Shown one piece after another: positions 22,185-33,602 of a stretch of 64,000 nt of DNA. The DNA comes from Ariolimax columbianus (taxonomy: Eukaryota; Mollusca; Gastropoda; Stylommatophora; Arionidae). The translations under genes were made by a program, and so were the position numbers. Where the stretch lies: NCBI GenBank assembly GCA_036924085.1, contig JAVGWX010000007.1:68358360-68422359 (forward strand). Direction: 5' to 3'. Below the pieces are notes generated by a model that saw nothing but the letters and a program-made list of their open reading frames with translations, was not told the DNA's origin and ran no database searches. How positions within the stretch are numbered: position 1 is the stretch's first letter; each line of letters opens with the position of its first letter.

Positions 22185-22412
22185 TTTTGCGTTCGCCTAA
22201 TTTATGTATTCCCCGAGTCGGTTTGCGTTGTACTATGTTTTTATTTTGCACCTGTCGGGCCAGTTCATCCTACTTCGTCATGCATTTTATACAAGGGACT
22301 GCTTCTGCTGCATTTTCTAAGAGTTTGCTTCCCCGGGTGGTGAGATGGGGAGCGAACCCAGCATTTTTGGGCTGTGAGCCGTGTCACTTAACCACTAGGC
22401 CACTCCGTGTGT
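22185..22412 (-). mobile_element. tRNA-type SINE (family SINE-1)
   Basis: Minus-strand head GGAGTGGCCTAGTGGTTAAG (A box) with B box near GGGTTCGCTCC, then CACCCGGGGAAGC, core GACGAAGTAGGATGAACTGG and 3' end ATTAGGCGAACGC with an A-rich tail (inverse seen as the T-rich run 22150-22190). The internal ORF 22187-22423 is SINE sequence. Confidence 0.87.
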
Positions 22413-22494
22413 GGTGTAAATAGAACAAGTTTGTGGAAGCTTCTATGTGTGCTGTAAATGTAACAAGTTTATTAAAGCTTTTACTAGACTGTTT

Positions 22495-22638
22495 CAGTTG
22501 GTTTATATGTATCTTGTTTAAAACAATGTCTGCTTGTTTAATTCTTGTGTAAGGCAATGTCCGCTAGTTTAACTCTTGTTTAATGCAATATCTGCTTTAC
22601 TCTTGTTTAAAGCAATATCTGCTTGTTTAACTCTTGTT
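22495..22638 (+). repeat. ~33-bp degenerate tandem array
   Basis: Recurring CTTGTTTAA...CTCTTGTTTAAAGCAATATCTG, about four units. It abuts the SINE-2 copy on its right, and the word TTAACTCTTGTTT recurs just after that SINE (22826-22838). Confidence 0.8.
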
Positions 22639-22639
22639 T

Positions 22640-22825
22640 TTTGCTGAAGTCGGACGTGTTGGACCGAAAGGTGCAAATATCGCAGTCACTCTGTAAACAT
22701 ACGACACAACGCATTCAAACTGTAAACATACGACACAACGCATTCCGTTCTCTGGGTCACATTTTGCTACTTAAGCCCTTTTCAGGGTTTGGTAACGGGA
22801 GATTGAAAACGAACGAAGCCAAGCT
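22640..22825 (+). mobile_element. SINE-2, 5'-truncated, GCCAA-type tail
   Basis: Begins at the core block GCTGAAGTCGGACGTGTTGG, continues GCAAATATCGCAGTCA, ACACAACGCATTCCGTTCTC and ends GAGATTGAAAACGAACGAAG followed by CCAAGC. About 20 bp (AACATACGACACAACGCATTC) is duplicated internally. TTAACTCTTGTTT on both sides may be a TSD, but it is also the unit of the adjacent array. Confidence 0.8.
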
Positions 22826-22839
22826 TAACTCTTGTTTAA

Positions 22840-23340
22840 AAGGTAAACGTACCGTGGCTGTCGAGAACAACTTGTTAGAGACTTCAGTGTACTAGACCTT
22901 AGCTGTACTTAACTAAAAGTAAATCAGGTACCCATTTATAGCTCGGTACACATAAAAGTGTCAATAAAACGCATCAGACCAGGTACATTGGACGTGAGAA
23001 AATGGATGTTGCCAGTTTCCTTCCTCGATACCTTTCCTTGACAATAAGCCAAGAACACGTATTCAGCTGGGTCGACTTAAGCATATCGATAACTCAGATC
23101 GAACGCGGAATGTATGCCGTACCACTTTATTACTTAAACAGCAGATATTGTTTGAGAAACGTACTTCTTGTTGTACCTTTACTTTTAAAAAATTTAGTTA
23201 TTTTTTACAAGCACTGTTTATGGTACATGCTTTGCTAATTGGTTGACTTTCATTTGAGATACGAGCAGTGTGATAAGTCAGAATCCAAAAATATACTTCT
23301 GATATCCTGGCACATTTTTTCTAGGAAGTCAGCGGATGTG
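22840..23340. other. Unannotated region
   Basis: No recognised feature in 0.5 kb. Confidence 0.45.
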
Positions 23341-23358
23341 TAATATATATATATAAAT

Positions 23359-24090
23359 ATGTGTGTGTTCAAATGAAATCGGACCTAGCTGAACCAAGTG
23401 AACATACGTACGATGAGCATGATGATGTCACTTCTGATGTAAACAACACATACCAACCGTTAAGTTTGCAAAATGTCATTATCTTCCGACTCATAGTTTT
23501 ATCAGCAGACCGTTGAATACATGGCGGGTGTGATACGGAATCCGTCCAGGGTTGATCAGCGAACGATGACTCTGTTTCTAACAGCTGAAAGATGTCAACC
23601 AGTTGACATTCATCACAGAATGCAGGCAGTGTATGTTGACAAAAGTGTGTCGCAGACAACAGTGAAGAACTGGACAACGATGATTAAAGAAGGACGTGAG
23701 TTAACGAAAGATCTTCATATACCAGGCCAGGCGCAAGTTGTTGCGTCAGAAGCTGCCATCGAAAAATTGATACAGCAATTCTTGTGGACCGTCGCCGGAG
23801 CTTTCGTTCGCCACACTTTCGTCACCATGCACTGCCTGCGATGAATGTCAACTATGGTCGACATCCTTCAGCTGTTAGAAACCGAATCGCTGATCAGCCC
23901 TGGACGGATTCCGTTTCACACCCCCTGTGTTTTCAACGATCTGCTGAGGAAACTATGAGTCGAAGTATAACGAAATTTTGCAAACTTGACGGTTATTATG
24001 TGCTGTTTACATCAGAAGTGATGTCATCGTGCGCATGTTACGTATATTGACTTAGTGCAGTTAGGTCCGGTTTCATTTGAGCACGTCTCG
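23359..24090 (+). mobile_element. Foldback mariner with ~265-bp inverted arms
   Basis: Same family as the mariner at 7611-8938, but the right part is an inverted copy of the left. Left arm 23361-23631 and right arm 23830-24090 are reverse complements along their whole length with scattered mismatches; both contain the terminal repeat, the 5' leader and the start of the transposase gene. The loop is about 198 bp. The right end is followed by TA (24091-24092); the left end is eroded. The catalytic domain is absent. Confidence 0.9.
23521..23844 (+). pseudogene. Mariner transposase N-terminal DNA-binding domain only
   Basis: A 107-codon open frame starting MAGVIRNPSRVDQRTM and holding the helix-turn-helix region (PVDIHHRMQAVYVDKSV; VKNWTTMIKEGRELTKDL). 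It runs into the inverted arm and stops after HCLR. No GDE or HDNAR catalytic blocks follow. If expressed it could bind mariner ends without cutting; expression is not shown by the sequence. Confidence 0.75.
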
Positions 24091-24294
24091 TATATATCAT
24101 GAATTGAAAAAGTGTGGATTTCCTCATACGTGTGTTAATGACTGCCAGTTCTGTATATTGTGTTACGTACGAGAGCGTTGAGAAGAAAATGATGGAGAAT
24201 TGGCAAATAAAATAAGATATTTGAGAAAGATAGAACAGTTAAATTAGAGAAAGTAGAAATAGTATAAATTAGAGAGACAAAAAGAATTTGATGT

Positions 24295-24400
24295 TCTTGG
24301 TGATGTTGATGTTGCTGCTGCTGTTGTTGTTATAGTTTTCGTTGCCGTTACTGTTATTGTCGTTGTTGTTGTTCTTGCTTATTTATTATTTTGTTGTTGA
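24295..24400 (+). repeat. Degenerate (GTTGTT)n tract
   Basis: Imperfect trinucleotide runs GTTGTTGTT and TGCTGCTGCTG. Confidence 0.7.
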
Positions 24401-24424
24401 ATACTTACAGTGAGTATGTTTAAT

Positions 24425-24835
24425 CTTTTATGCGCCTTGAAAAGGACACTGAACTGCGTGTTGCAGTAGCTCTTATCACGTCATGCGCATGCTGATGAAG
24501 GCGGATCAGGGTCCTCCAGGTGGTTGTCCTATGCTTCGTTTCATCTGCTTGTCGCTCACTACTACAAGGATCACACCTTTCTCCCATTTCGTTAGCCAGG
24601 CTGCAATGAAAACAATCAGTTTCCATGGAAGTAGAGGATTTGGCCAGTATATTTTACCTGACCCTGACTAATGTCCGATCAGTATATTTTATCTGACCCT
24701 GACATGTCCGATCAGTATATTTTACCTGACCCTGACATGTCCGATCAGTATATTTTACCTGCCCCTGACATGTCCGATCAGTATATTTTACCTGCCTCTG
24801 ACATGTCCGATCAGTATATTTTGCCTAGCTAGATT
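24425..24835 (-). mobile_element. Family-B repeat copy with ~33-bp internal units
   Basis: Inverse of the copy at 335-1107: on the plus strand it begins TTATGCGCCTTGAAAAGGAC, then GTTGCAGTAGCTCTTATCAC and CATGCGCATGCTGATGAAGG, then a five-unit array (24650-24825) with unit TGACATGTCCGATCAGTATA/TTTTACCTGACCC, ending at GTCTCCTCTCC. The ORFs 24420-24626 and 24483-24671 are not genes. Confidence 0.82.
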
Positions 24836-24839
24836 TGAG

Positions 24840-25590
24840 TCTCCTCTCCTTTAATTTAAGTTGGTTTTTAATATAAAAACAAATATTTGAAAAGGATGAA
24901 CAAAGTATTAGAGTAGAATGAAAGATAGAGAAAAATTAATAAATATCAATTAGAAAATGAAGAAAATAAATAGATGGAAGAATAATAAATATAAAATAAA
25001 TCAATACAGCAAACATATACTCGTCAGTAAAATAGAAAAAGAAATAAAAGACCACAAAAGGTAACTATATTTGTTGAAAACTTCATTGACATTTGTGTTT
25101 TACGTTATTATGTAATCTATTATCTCTGCTTCAAATACGAAAAGTATAGGAGTTACTACTACAGCTACTGCTACTACACATAATGGTTGGAGAACAATCA
25201 AGACTAAAATACCTACATACATGAGATTAAATCTGGTAGGACGCGCGTTTGTAACCCTAGGTTTTAAGATACTCATGGCTGTGTCAGGTTTCAAATTTGT
25301 TTAGGATCTAGAAGTCCGGTTACACTTCTAGGAGCAGGCATCGTGCTGGATATACGTTACGTGATGGGAAGAAAAGTGCCAGTAAATAGGGCACTGGTCC
25401 AGGAATGTTAGGATCCACAACATGTATAAGCGCCATGGCGACCTGACGTCTAGGCTTTTAGTGCCCTGCTGTACAATATACTCAGTGAGCTTACGCCTGA
25501 AGGAAAGGAGGGGTGTGTAAACCATGAGTGGAGAGTCTTCTATCCTAGAAGGACGAGTCACATGTTTTTTTTACATCGTGACAACAATAA
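24840..25590. other. Unannotated AT-rich region
   Basis: About 0.75 kb without a recognised feature. Confidence 0.45.
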
Positions 25591-25597
25591 CGAGGGT

Positions 25598-25624
25598 GTG
25601 GGTGGGGGGGGGGGGGGGGGGGGG
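25598..25624 (+). repeat. Poly-G run
   Basis: GTGGGTGG followed by about 20 G residues; its exact length is likely unreliable in any assembly. Confidence 0.9.
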
Positions 25625-25629
25625 ATGAT

Positions 25630-26093
25630 AGTCAAACTATATAAATCATTGGTAAGACCTAAATTGGAGTACTATTTTCAGGTGTGGAGTCTTTATCACT
25701 GAGTACATGATAGAAAGGATACAAAGATGAGCTACAAAAATGATCGTGGGATTCCAGAATTATAATTATGAGGAGAGACTTAGAAAAACTGGTCTGCAGT
25801 GTCTAGAAACGAGAAGTATTCGGGGTGACTTAATACAGGTTTATAAATTAATGAAGGGAAAGGATAAATTAGACTATAAGAAGTTTTTCAAAGTTTAACC
25901 AACTACAAGAACTAGATGGCATATGGATTGGGTATTAGGAAACACTTTTTCAGTCAGAGAGTGGTGAATGCTTGGAATGCATTCAAGAATAGATTGGATG
26001 ATCACAGTCATTTTTAAAGTGGAATAAACTGGTTGTATACAGACTATGTAGAGTCTTCTAAACCAGTATAATGAAGTTAAGTTAAGTTAAATA
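25630..26093 (+). pseudogene. CR1-like LINE 3' end
   Basis: Encodes LYKSLVRPKLEYYFQVWS, then with frame changes RRLRKTGLQCLETRSIRGDL, IQVYKLMKGKDKLDY and a NTFSVRVVNAWN-like block, the conserved order of a CR1/L2 ORF2 C-terminus (LE..R..GD...YK). The 3' end has short AAGTTAAGTTAA repeats. 5'-truncated. A sister fragment runs off the right edge at 63925-64000. Confidence 0.8.
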
Positions 26094-26095
26094 GT

Positions 26096-26850
26096 TAGGG
26101 ACACGGCTTACAGCTCAGCCATGTAGGGGCACGGCTTACAGCTCAGCCATGTAGGGGCACGGCTTACAGCTCAAACATGTCGGGGTACGGCTTACAGCTC
26201 AAACATGTAGGGGTACGGCTCACATCTCAAACATGTAGGGGTACGGCTCACAGCTCAAACATGTAGGGGTACGGCTTACAGCTCAGCCATGTAGGGGCAT
26301 GGCTTACAGCTCAAACATGTAGGGGTACGGCTTACAGCTCAAACATGTAGGGGTACGGCTCACAGCTCAAACATGTAGGGGTACGGCTCACAGCTCAAAC
26401 ATGTAGGGGTACGGCTTACAGCTCAAACATGTAGGGGTACGGCTCACAGCTCAAACATGTAGGAGCACGGCTTACAGCTCAAACATGTAGGGGTACGGCT
26501 TACAGCTCAAACATGTAGGGGTACGGCTCACAGCTCAAACATGTAGGGGTACGGCTTACAGCTCAAACATGTAGGGGTACGGCTTACAGCTCAAACATGT
26601 AGGGGTACGGCTCACAGCTCAAACATGTAGGGGTACGGCTTACAGCTCAAACATGTAGGGGTACGGCTTACAGCTCAAACATATAGGGGCACGGCTTACA
26701 GCTCAAACATGTAGTCATACGGCTTACAGCTAAAACATGTAAGGGTAAGGCTTGTAGCTCAAACATGTAGAGGTACGGCTTGTAGCTCAAACATGTAGGG
26801 GTACGGCTAACAGCTCAAACATATAGGAGCACGGCTTACAGCTCAAACGG
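26096..26850 (+). repeat. 28-bp minisatellite, ~27 units
   Basis: Unit ACATGTAGGGGTACGGCTTA plus CAGCTCAA with two main variants (GGCTTACAG and GGCTCACAG) interleaved. Edge units have AGCCATG in place of AAACATG. Confidence 0.96.
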
Positions 26851-26854
26851 GAAA

Positions 26855-28125
26855 AATGTTCGGATTCAGAAAGATAGTGCCCTTATAATAAGTAAACGTT
26901 TTTTAAAACATGTACCATAGTCGGATGCACTCTGCTACGTAAGGCGCAAAAATACAATACACTATACTCCGTCTTAACAAACAAGTCGAGCGAAAATAAA
27001 ATACAACAGCAACAGTAAGAATTCCTTAGAAGAGATCCTGAAACAATCATTAAAACGACCATGCTATGAAATCCCAAGGAATGCGATAGAGAGGCCAACC
27101 CAAGACCCACTTGACGGACAAGCGTAGAAGTCAAATTGAAACTCATTAATCAGAACTTGGGCACTACACGACATGTGACGCCTGGCCGGGTCAAGTAGGA
27201 AACGTTGGTGGATGGGATGGTCTCACTGACGCCATCTTATGTCACTAACTTATTCGTCAGATATCAGTCATTCAATCGGGAAGAGCATTACAAAAAACAT
27301 TGCCTTATGATGTTGGTTTTCAATGATATTTTTCTAGACATCAGTTATATGTGACTTGACATTGATATACCGTCGCATGTTGATAATCTGTTGCATATCT
27401 TTTACACACATTTTCCAGCTATCTGAACATCATCGTGTTCATTTTTTAATGTAAATTTGACATTGTTGCTTCAGTGTTGCTATACTGATTCATGACAATG
27501 TCTTCTGTGCGCGCTTCACACTTTATCAGCATTCACTTTGCAATAATGTGCATGTTTTTGTCATTATAAGTTCCAGCTGATGTTTTTATTACACCATCTC
27601 TCGCTCTAACGACATTTAATGAACACATGCGCTCATCCTGAACCATTAAAGACTCCCTCTTGCTTCTCTGTCTATCTATCTTTCTATCCCGCATCTATCT
27701 CTTTCTCTATCTCTTTCTATCCCACATTTCTCTTTATGTGGTTTTGCTTCGAGCAGTATTTTTAAATCTCGCGATGATTTCGATGCATTTGCAGATTACA
27801 ACTCGTGGGAAAATGCCATATTTTAGACTCGCCTAAGCGTTTTGTACGCTCTACGTTCTTATATCATGTTTAAAGTTTCTTCAATCTCATTCACAATATG
27901 ATGAACGTGTCTATCCTTAATTTTTAATTTTTTTTTGGGTTAAAATATTTCTTTATTAAAAACTAACTAAGGTTTTTTTTCATTCCTTGCTATGTTTTAA
28001 GTTTCTTGTTCTACGCTTCTTATGTACACTATTAGTCATGGTTATTTATGTCTGCTGTTTCTCTATATAAACATAAATTAATATAAACAACGAATGTTTT
28101 CCGCCTTAAACTAGCACGAGATGGA
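26855..28125. other. Unannotated region
   Basis: About 1.3 kb; a short TCTATC-rich tract at 27660-27725 is the only structure I see. The ORF at 26883-27146 has no recognisable domain. Confidence 0.45.
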
Positions 28126-28129
28126 GTGA

Positions 28130-31015
28130 GTAAATATGAAAAGGAATTGTCTAGAAAACAAAAACAAGAAAGATGTCAAGCCAAGTTTTCCATTAGCGAA
28201 GATCACGACTTTTAAATGGCTATATCATGGACTGAATAAGCGAAAAGGGTTAAAAAAAACATTCATATTTGAGTGGGCAACATTAAAACAGAATAATAAT
28301 GGTTATTTAATAACTGAAAGAATGGAACAAAGAAGAGAAAGACTGATTCAATTCTGCGAGGAAAACAAACTTAGTATTTGTAACACTTTTTTTTTAACAT
28401 CATATTAGAAAATCAAATACATGGAAAAGCCTAGGTGATCGGACAAGAAATCAAACTGATTTTATTATGATCAGACACAGATTTAAAAATATTGTTAAAA
28501 ACACCAAGATATATCCAGGAACAGCCATCAATTCAGACCACAATCCAGTTTGTATGAAAGTGCATTTACAACTCAAAATCACAGAGAGTAGAGAGACAAA
28601 GACGCTTAATAAAGACAGGGCAGCGCTAAAGCAACCAGATATACGGCAAAAGTACCAGGTAGCAGTAAAGGAGGTGTATGAAAACTAACAATCAGAGGAC
28701 AAGGAAGGAAACACAAAGCGAAGAATAAACACTAAATGGGAACATATAAAAACCAGTATCCAAGTAGCAAATAAATCCTTACCAGATAAAGAACTTACGA
28801 CAAACCAAGAATGGATGAGAGATGACATCTTAACTAAAATGTCAAATAGAAAGAAGGCTAAAAACACTCCTGCATATTCATCACTACACAAAGAGATACT
28901 TGCAATGTGCAGGTTGGCCAAAGAACAGTGGTTGGAAGAAAAATGCAAGGTAATAGAAGACATGGGACTAAAACACAATACCAGAGAAATGCATATAGAA
29001 CTAAAGAATGCAACAACCTAGACACAGGTAACCAAGAGTGGGGGATGCATCCGATATAAAAATGATGTCATTTTGATGGGTGAGAATGACATATCAAACA
29101 GATGGGCGGAATATACAAGGGAGCTTTTTGAGGACAGTCGCGAAGCCAAACATCAACATATGATAATGAAGGACCCAGCATCCTAAGATCAGAGGTGATA
29201 CATGTGATAACAACTATTAGAAAAGGGAAAGTAACAGGGCCGGACTCCATAAACATAGAAAGGATAAAGGCTCTAGAGGAATTTGGTATAGATATACTTA
29301 CTGATCTGTGTAATGACATATACAATACTGGATGCGTACCAATAGACCTGAACACATTTACGTTTATGACACTCCCGAAAAAACGAAATGCAACAGAATG
29401 TTCAGACTTTAGCACAAAAAGTCTAATGAGTCACACAATTAAAATACTACTCAAGATCATACAAGAGAGAATAAGGAGGCCAGGTCTTCTACCCTGGGGG
29501 CAACTCCTCTCTCTCTCTTCTCACCTCACTCTGTTTCATTTGACTCTGTCCTACAGTCACACTCTTGCACAACTTTCACACGCGCCCTCATGGTTAGGCC
29601 CTTCCCTTGCACTTTGGTTGGGCTAGCTTCTGAGGGCGCACAAACCTAGCATAGGTACATACAGTTGCACACATGCATCCAAGCACTGGTTTATGCGTCC
29701 TGATATCGCCCAATGGACTACGGTCTGGGGTGGAAAATGGCGCGCCTCCGCCAGTAGAAACTAGTGAGGCAAACATCTAAGCAAAAAAAAAAAAAAAAGA
29801 GAGAGAGAATAAGAAGTAAAACAGACAGAAGTTTCAGAAGAACAATTTGGTTTTCGAAAGCTTAATGGAACAAGGGAAGCAATTTTCTGTTTGCGAACTT
29901 TGGCAGAAAAATATATAGAAATACATAATGACATTTATATATTTGCTTTATAGACTACCAGAAGGCTTTTGACAGAGTCCAACATAAAAAATGTATTAAA
30001 TCTCTCCAAGAAATAGGTCTAGATCGTAAGCCTTAAGACTGCTCAGTAATCTGTACTGGGAACAAACTGCTACAGTAAAATCAGGAAAGTTATGCTCTCC
30101 AAGTATAGATGTAAATAGAGGTGCGAGACAAGGATGTGTATTATCCCCTTGTCTTTTTAATATCTACACAAAATAAATATTCAACCAGATAGAGGGGAAG
30201 CCAGGGCTTATCATTGGAGGAGAGGCAATGAACAATCTAAGATATGCGGATGATACAGTTGTCATGGCAAAAAGGGAGCTAGAGTTATAGGAGCTTGTGA
30301 CAATAATATACACAATAAGTCAAGAGTTTGGATAAGACATAAACATAAAGACACAGAATATGATAATTGAGAAAAGTGACAAGAAACCATATATGCAGTT
30401 ACAAAAATAGATCAACTACTAGAACAGGTACAGAGTTTCTCCTATCTAGGTCATATAATCACGGAAGAAGGCAGCGGTGAAAAAGAAATTAGAAAGAGAA
30501 TAGGTATGGTCAAGATGGAATTCGACAACATGCAACACGTACTAACATTCACACATATCAATCAGAATTTGAAAATGAATTGTCAGCTGTTATGTGTACT
30601 TGTCACCTCTTTATGGCGCAGAAACATGGACAATGAATAACAAGTTGTAAAAGAGTATTGAAGCCTTCGAAATGTGGGTATATAGAAGATGGGTCGCATT
30701 TCTTGGAAATGGAAGAAAACAAATTTGGAGGTATTGGAAAAGTTGGGGATGAAAAAAGAATTAATGACCGAAATCAGGGTTAGACAGTTACATTATGTTG
30801 GTCATATATCATGACATACCTCCTTGTTGAAGACCATACTGGAGGGTTGAGTGGAAGCCAGTCGTTCAAGAGGCAGACAACGCTTTAAGTGGGTGTATAA
30901 TATCAGGAGATGGACTGGAAAAAGTCTCTCAGATTGCACAATTACAGAAAGAGTACATTGGAGATCCATTGAAGCCGACCTTCGATATAGGACCTGAATT
31001 GAACTGAATAACTGA
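28130..31015 (+). mobile_element. Decayed RTE-like LINE with an insertion
   Basis: Order of parts: endonuclease C-terminal block RLIQFCEENKLSICNTFF (28350), damaged SDHNPV block (28520), RT linker with KKAKNTPAYSSLHKEI, RT blocks KVTGPDSINIERIKALEEFG, STKSLMSHTIKILLKIIQER, then after the 29479-29798 insertion EEQFGFRKLNGTREAIF, IDYQKAFDRVQHKKC (with a stop), RGARQGCVLSPCLFNIY and NLRYADDTVVMAK (near 30240). A C-terminal end with LYGAETWTM and HVGHIS-like blocks follows to about 31015. Many stops and frameshifts; the endonuclease N-terminus is missing. Confidence 0.85.
29479..29798 (+). mobile_element. Poly(A)-tailed retro-insertion of unknown source, with TSD
   Basis: The LINE is interrupted between the IIQERIRR and EEQFGF blocks. 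The insert ends in 16 A residues (29783-29798) and is flanked by AGAGAGAATAAGGAG (29464-29478) and AGAGAGAATAAGAAG (about 29802-29816), a 15-bp TSD with one difference. The 300-bp body (GGGGCAACTCCTCTCTC... to AGTGAGGCAAACATCTAAGC) matches nothing else in the window. It may be a SINE or a processed copy of a transcript. Confidence 0.8.
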
Positions 31016-31019
31016 AAAA

Positions 31020-31320
31020 CAATAACAGTTGCAATTAAGTGTCACACATGAACATTACAAGTAGCAGATATGTTTCGTACATTCCTATCTACCTTCACAG
31101 CCTTTGACTGAACAAACAGAAATGACAAAGAAGAAACTGAATATGTAATGGTGGAATTATAACGGAACATCAACAGTGAATTAACAACAAAAACAAAGGA
31201 AGAAATTTTTAATTACGATTACACATAAACATAAGTACAGACAATCTCTTAGGACAAGACACCACATCCAGAATTGACAAGAAGTTGTCTTCTTCGGTGT
31301 TCTTTAAGAAAATGATGTTG
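31020..31320. other. Unannotated spacer
   Basis: AT-rich; nothing recognised. Confidence 0.4.
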
Positions 31321-31324
31321 TGAC

Positions 31325-31530
31325 CTTATGTTGTAGCTTACGGCGAGGTTGCCAAATCTACGCCTTTCGGTCCGACACATCCGGGTTCAGCTGACTATTT
31401 TTGGTAACTTTCGCTTTCCTGAAGCGATCTCTATTTTCTGAGCGAGGCTACACTAGTGCAGTCTGTTTCCAGGGCAAACCTTTGGAGGTGGAATAGGGTA
31501 TTGGTCTAGAGCTGAATGTTCGCTGATGCT
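31325..31530 (-). mobile_element. SINE-2-related fragment (variant subfamily)
   Basis: Plus strand carries the inverse core ACGCCTTTCGGTCCGACACA with TCCGGGTTCAGCTGACTATT, then GAAGCGATCTCTATTTTCTG and ACTAGTGCAGTCTGTTTCCA. Those last words match the variant copy at 47758-48040 rather than the standard family. No tail is visible. Confidence 0.65.
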
Positions 31531-31599
31531 CTTGATGCAAAGCACCATCTATGAATAACTGCCAGCGCATTCACTGTGCTGCATCTTTGACTCGAGACA

Positions 31600-31912
31600 A
31601 GATGTCATTTTGATAGGATGTCTCAGAACAAATACCCCATACAGGTATGATTTGAAGTAGATGTAGCAAGATGTCTCATAGAACAGACATCCCATACAGG
31701 TATGATTAGAAGTAGCTGTGACAAGATGTCTCATAGAAAAAACATCCCATACAGGTATGATTTGAAGTAGATGTAGCAAGATGTATCATAGAAAAAACAT
31801 CCCATACAGGTATGATTTGAAGTAGCTGTGACAAGATGTCTCATAGAAAAAACATCCCATACAGGTATGATTAGAAGTAGATGTAGCAAGATTTCTCATA
31901 GCATGAGAAGCA
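31600..31912 (+). repeat. ~60-bp tandem array, 5 units
   Basis: Unit contains CATCCCATACAGGTATGATT, AGAAGTAGATGTAGCAAGAT and GTCTCATAGAAAAAA. Units alternate TAGATGTAGC and TAGCTGTGAC, suggesting a dimeric higher-order step. Confidence 0.93.
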
Positions 31913-32036
31913 GGGGGCCGAGTGGGATGGATACAGGTTACCTGAAAGTCGCCGTATCGAAAGATGATACGAATTGATGCAGACCCCAGAGATGGAATTT
32001 GCTAAGGAACCTGCTCCTGGCCATCATCTACCATAC

Positions 32037-33404
32037 TTATTCTTCTTCTTCTTCTTCTTCTTCGTTCGCTGTCAGACGTCAACCTTTAGTTTTTCGAAAA
32101 AAAGCAGTGGTCATCCTGAAGCTGTCGACACTGCCATAGAGCTTGTCTAGTGTTGCCACTGGTGATGGCCACATCTACTTTCTCTGATCCTCGTATGTCG
32201 GGCAGTTTTGCAGTAGATGTTCAGCGGTCATTTTCCCAGTACCGCATGTACATTCGTCAGTGCCACCTATCTTCAATTTATTGAATAGGTGGTACCTCAG
32301 TCTATTGTGGCCAATGCGAAGTCTGAAGACAACGACCTGCTCTCTTCTGTTCAACTGGTAATAGGCATCGTTTTTTGTGTAGCCAGTATGTTCTGTTTCC
32401 CATTTGGTCATGTATCTAGCTCTAATAAACCTTTTTGACTCTTCGTATTTCACATTAGTATCTGGTTGTGGTAGTCTTGCACCTTCTTTTGCCAGTCTAT
32501 CTGCCTCCTCGTTGCCTTGGATGTTACAGTGGGATGGAACCCACTGTACCACTACTCTTTTTGGTGCAGACTGCTGGCATAGTTGACAGAGTACTGCTCT
32601 TAAATAATTAAGTTCAGTATTTTTCTGGCATTTTAGTGCTGTGACTACGGCCAGGGCATCTGTAAACAGGACTATATGGCTTTCATTTCTTTTGCATGTC
32701 ACCATTTCTTCTACTGCAGTCCTCGGTGCCTCTGCCTCCGCTCTGAAATTGCTTGAGTATTTTCCAGTTGCCACTGATAGTGTTGTTTTTCTACCATTTG
32801 GTAGGCTCAGGAATACCCCTGCCCCTCCGTTCTGTGTTGTGTTTGTTACAGAGCCGTCGGTGTATGCATGGGTACAGTCCATGTTTGGGTAGTTTTTCGT
32901 TATGTACCTCAGGGTTATGTCTCTTCTTTCTTTTTCAGTCTGGCTGTTCTTTTTTCCAATACCTGGTATATTTTCTACCACCTCTGGAAATATATGCTGC
33001 CTCTACGTAGGTTTGCGTACAGTAGGGATGGGCTTTGGTGTTAGTGCGTTCATAGGGTCTTCTCTCATCTTTGCTTTGGCTATTTCTGCAAAGTTTCTCC
33101 GCTTTAGATTCCCATTTCCAAAATTATTTAGTCTCTTATGCATTGGATGGTCAGTCAGTCTTCTGAGTTTTTCTGCTTGCTGCTGGACTTCATGGCTCCT
33201 GTTATAACTCTCATGGCTTCGTTTTGGAGTTTGCTAATTTTGTCAAAGTTCGCCTTTGCTGCTGTTGTCCATGCCACAATGCCATACTCGAGAACTGGTC
33301 TCACTCTTCCAGTGTATAGTTTCTTTAGTATACTTTCGTCTGCTCCCCAGCTTGTGCCAGCAAGTTTCCTCATGATTGCCATTCTTTCTCTGGCTCTCAT
33401 TCAG
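32037..33404 (-). mobile_element. 5'-truncated I-group LINE with perfect 13-bp TSD
   Basis: TCATCTACCATAC is at 32024-32036 and again at 33405-33417. The minus strand runs from the RT thumb (33155-33400, MRKLAGTSWGADESILKKLY) through RNase H to the (GAA)n tail at 32041-32062. It shares about 1.3 kb with the end of the LINE at 1118-4783 and is preserved better than the 14214 copy. Confidence 0.95.
32175..32981 (-). pseudogene. RNase H domain of nested I-group LINE
   Basis: A 268-codon open frame with the complete carboxylate set: HAYTDGSVTN, NFRAEAEAPRTAVEEM, VLFTDALAVV and EEADRLAKEGARL. It ends in the zinc-knuckle-like CTCGTGKMTAEHLLQNCP. The first Met is internal to the longer protein; the RT part (33155-33400) is separated from it by frame damage near 33000-33150, so the copy is not functional as a whole. 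Confidence 0.85.
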
Positions 33405-33602
33405 TCATCTACCATACACAACAAGGAAGTCGCTGAACAGACTCCGAACTGGTGTATCACGGTGCAAGAAGAATATGAAACGATGGGAATACACAGATGA
33501 TGACACATGTGAATGTGGCGCAATACAGGACCCAGACCACCGAATGACGTGTCCCAGCCTCCAGGAAACGTGCAATAGGTGCGACATGCTGGAGGCAAAT
33601 GA

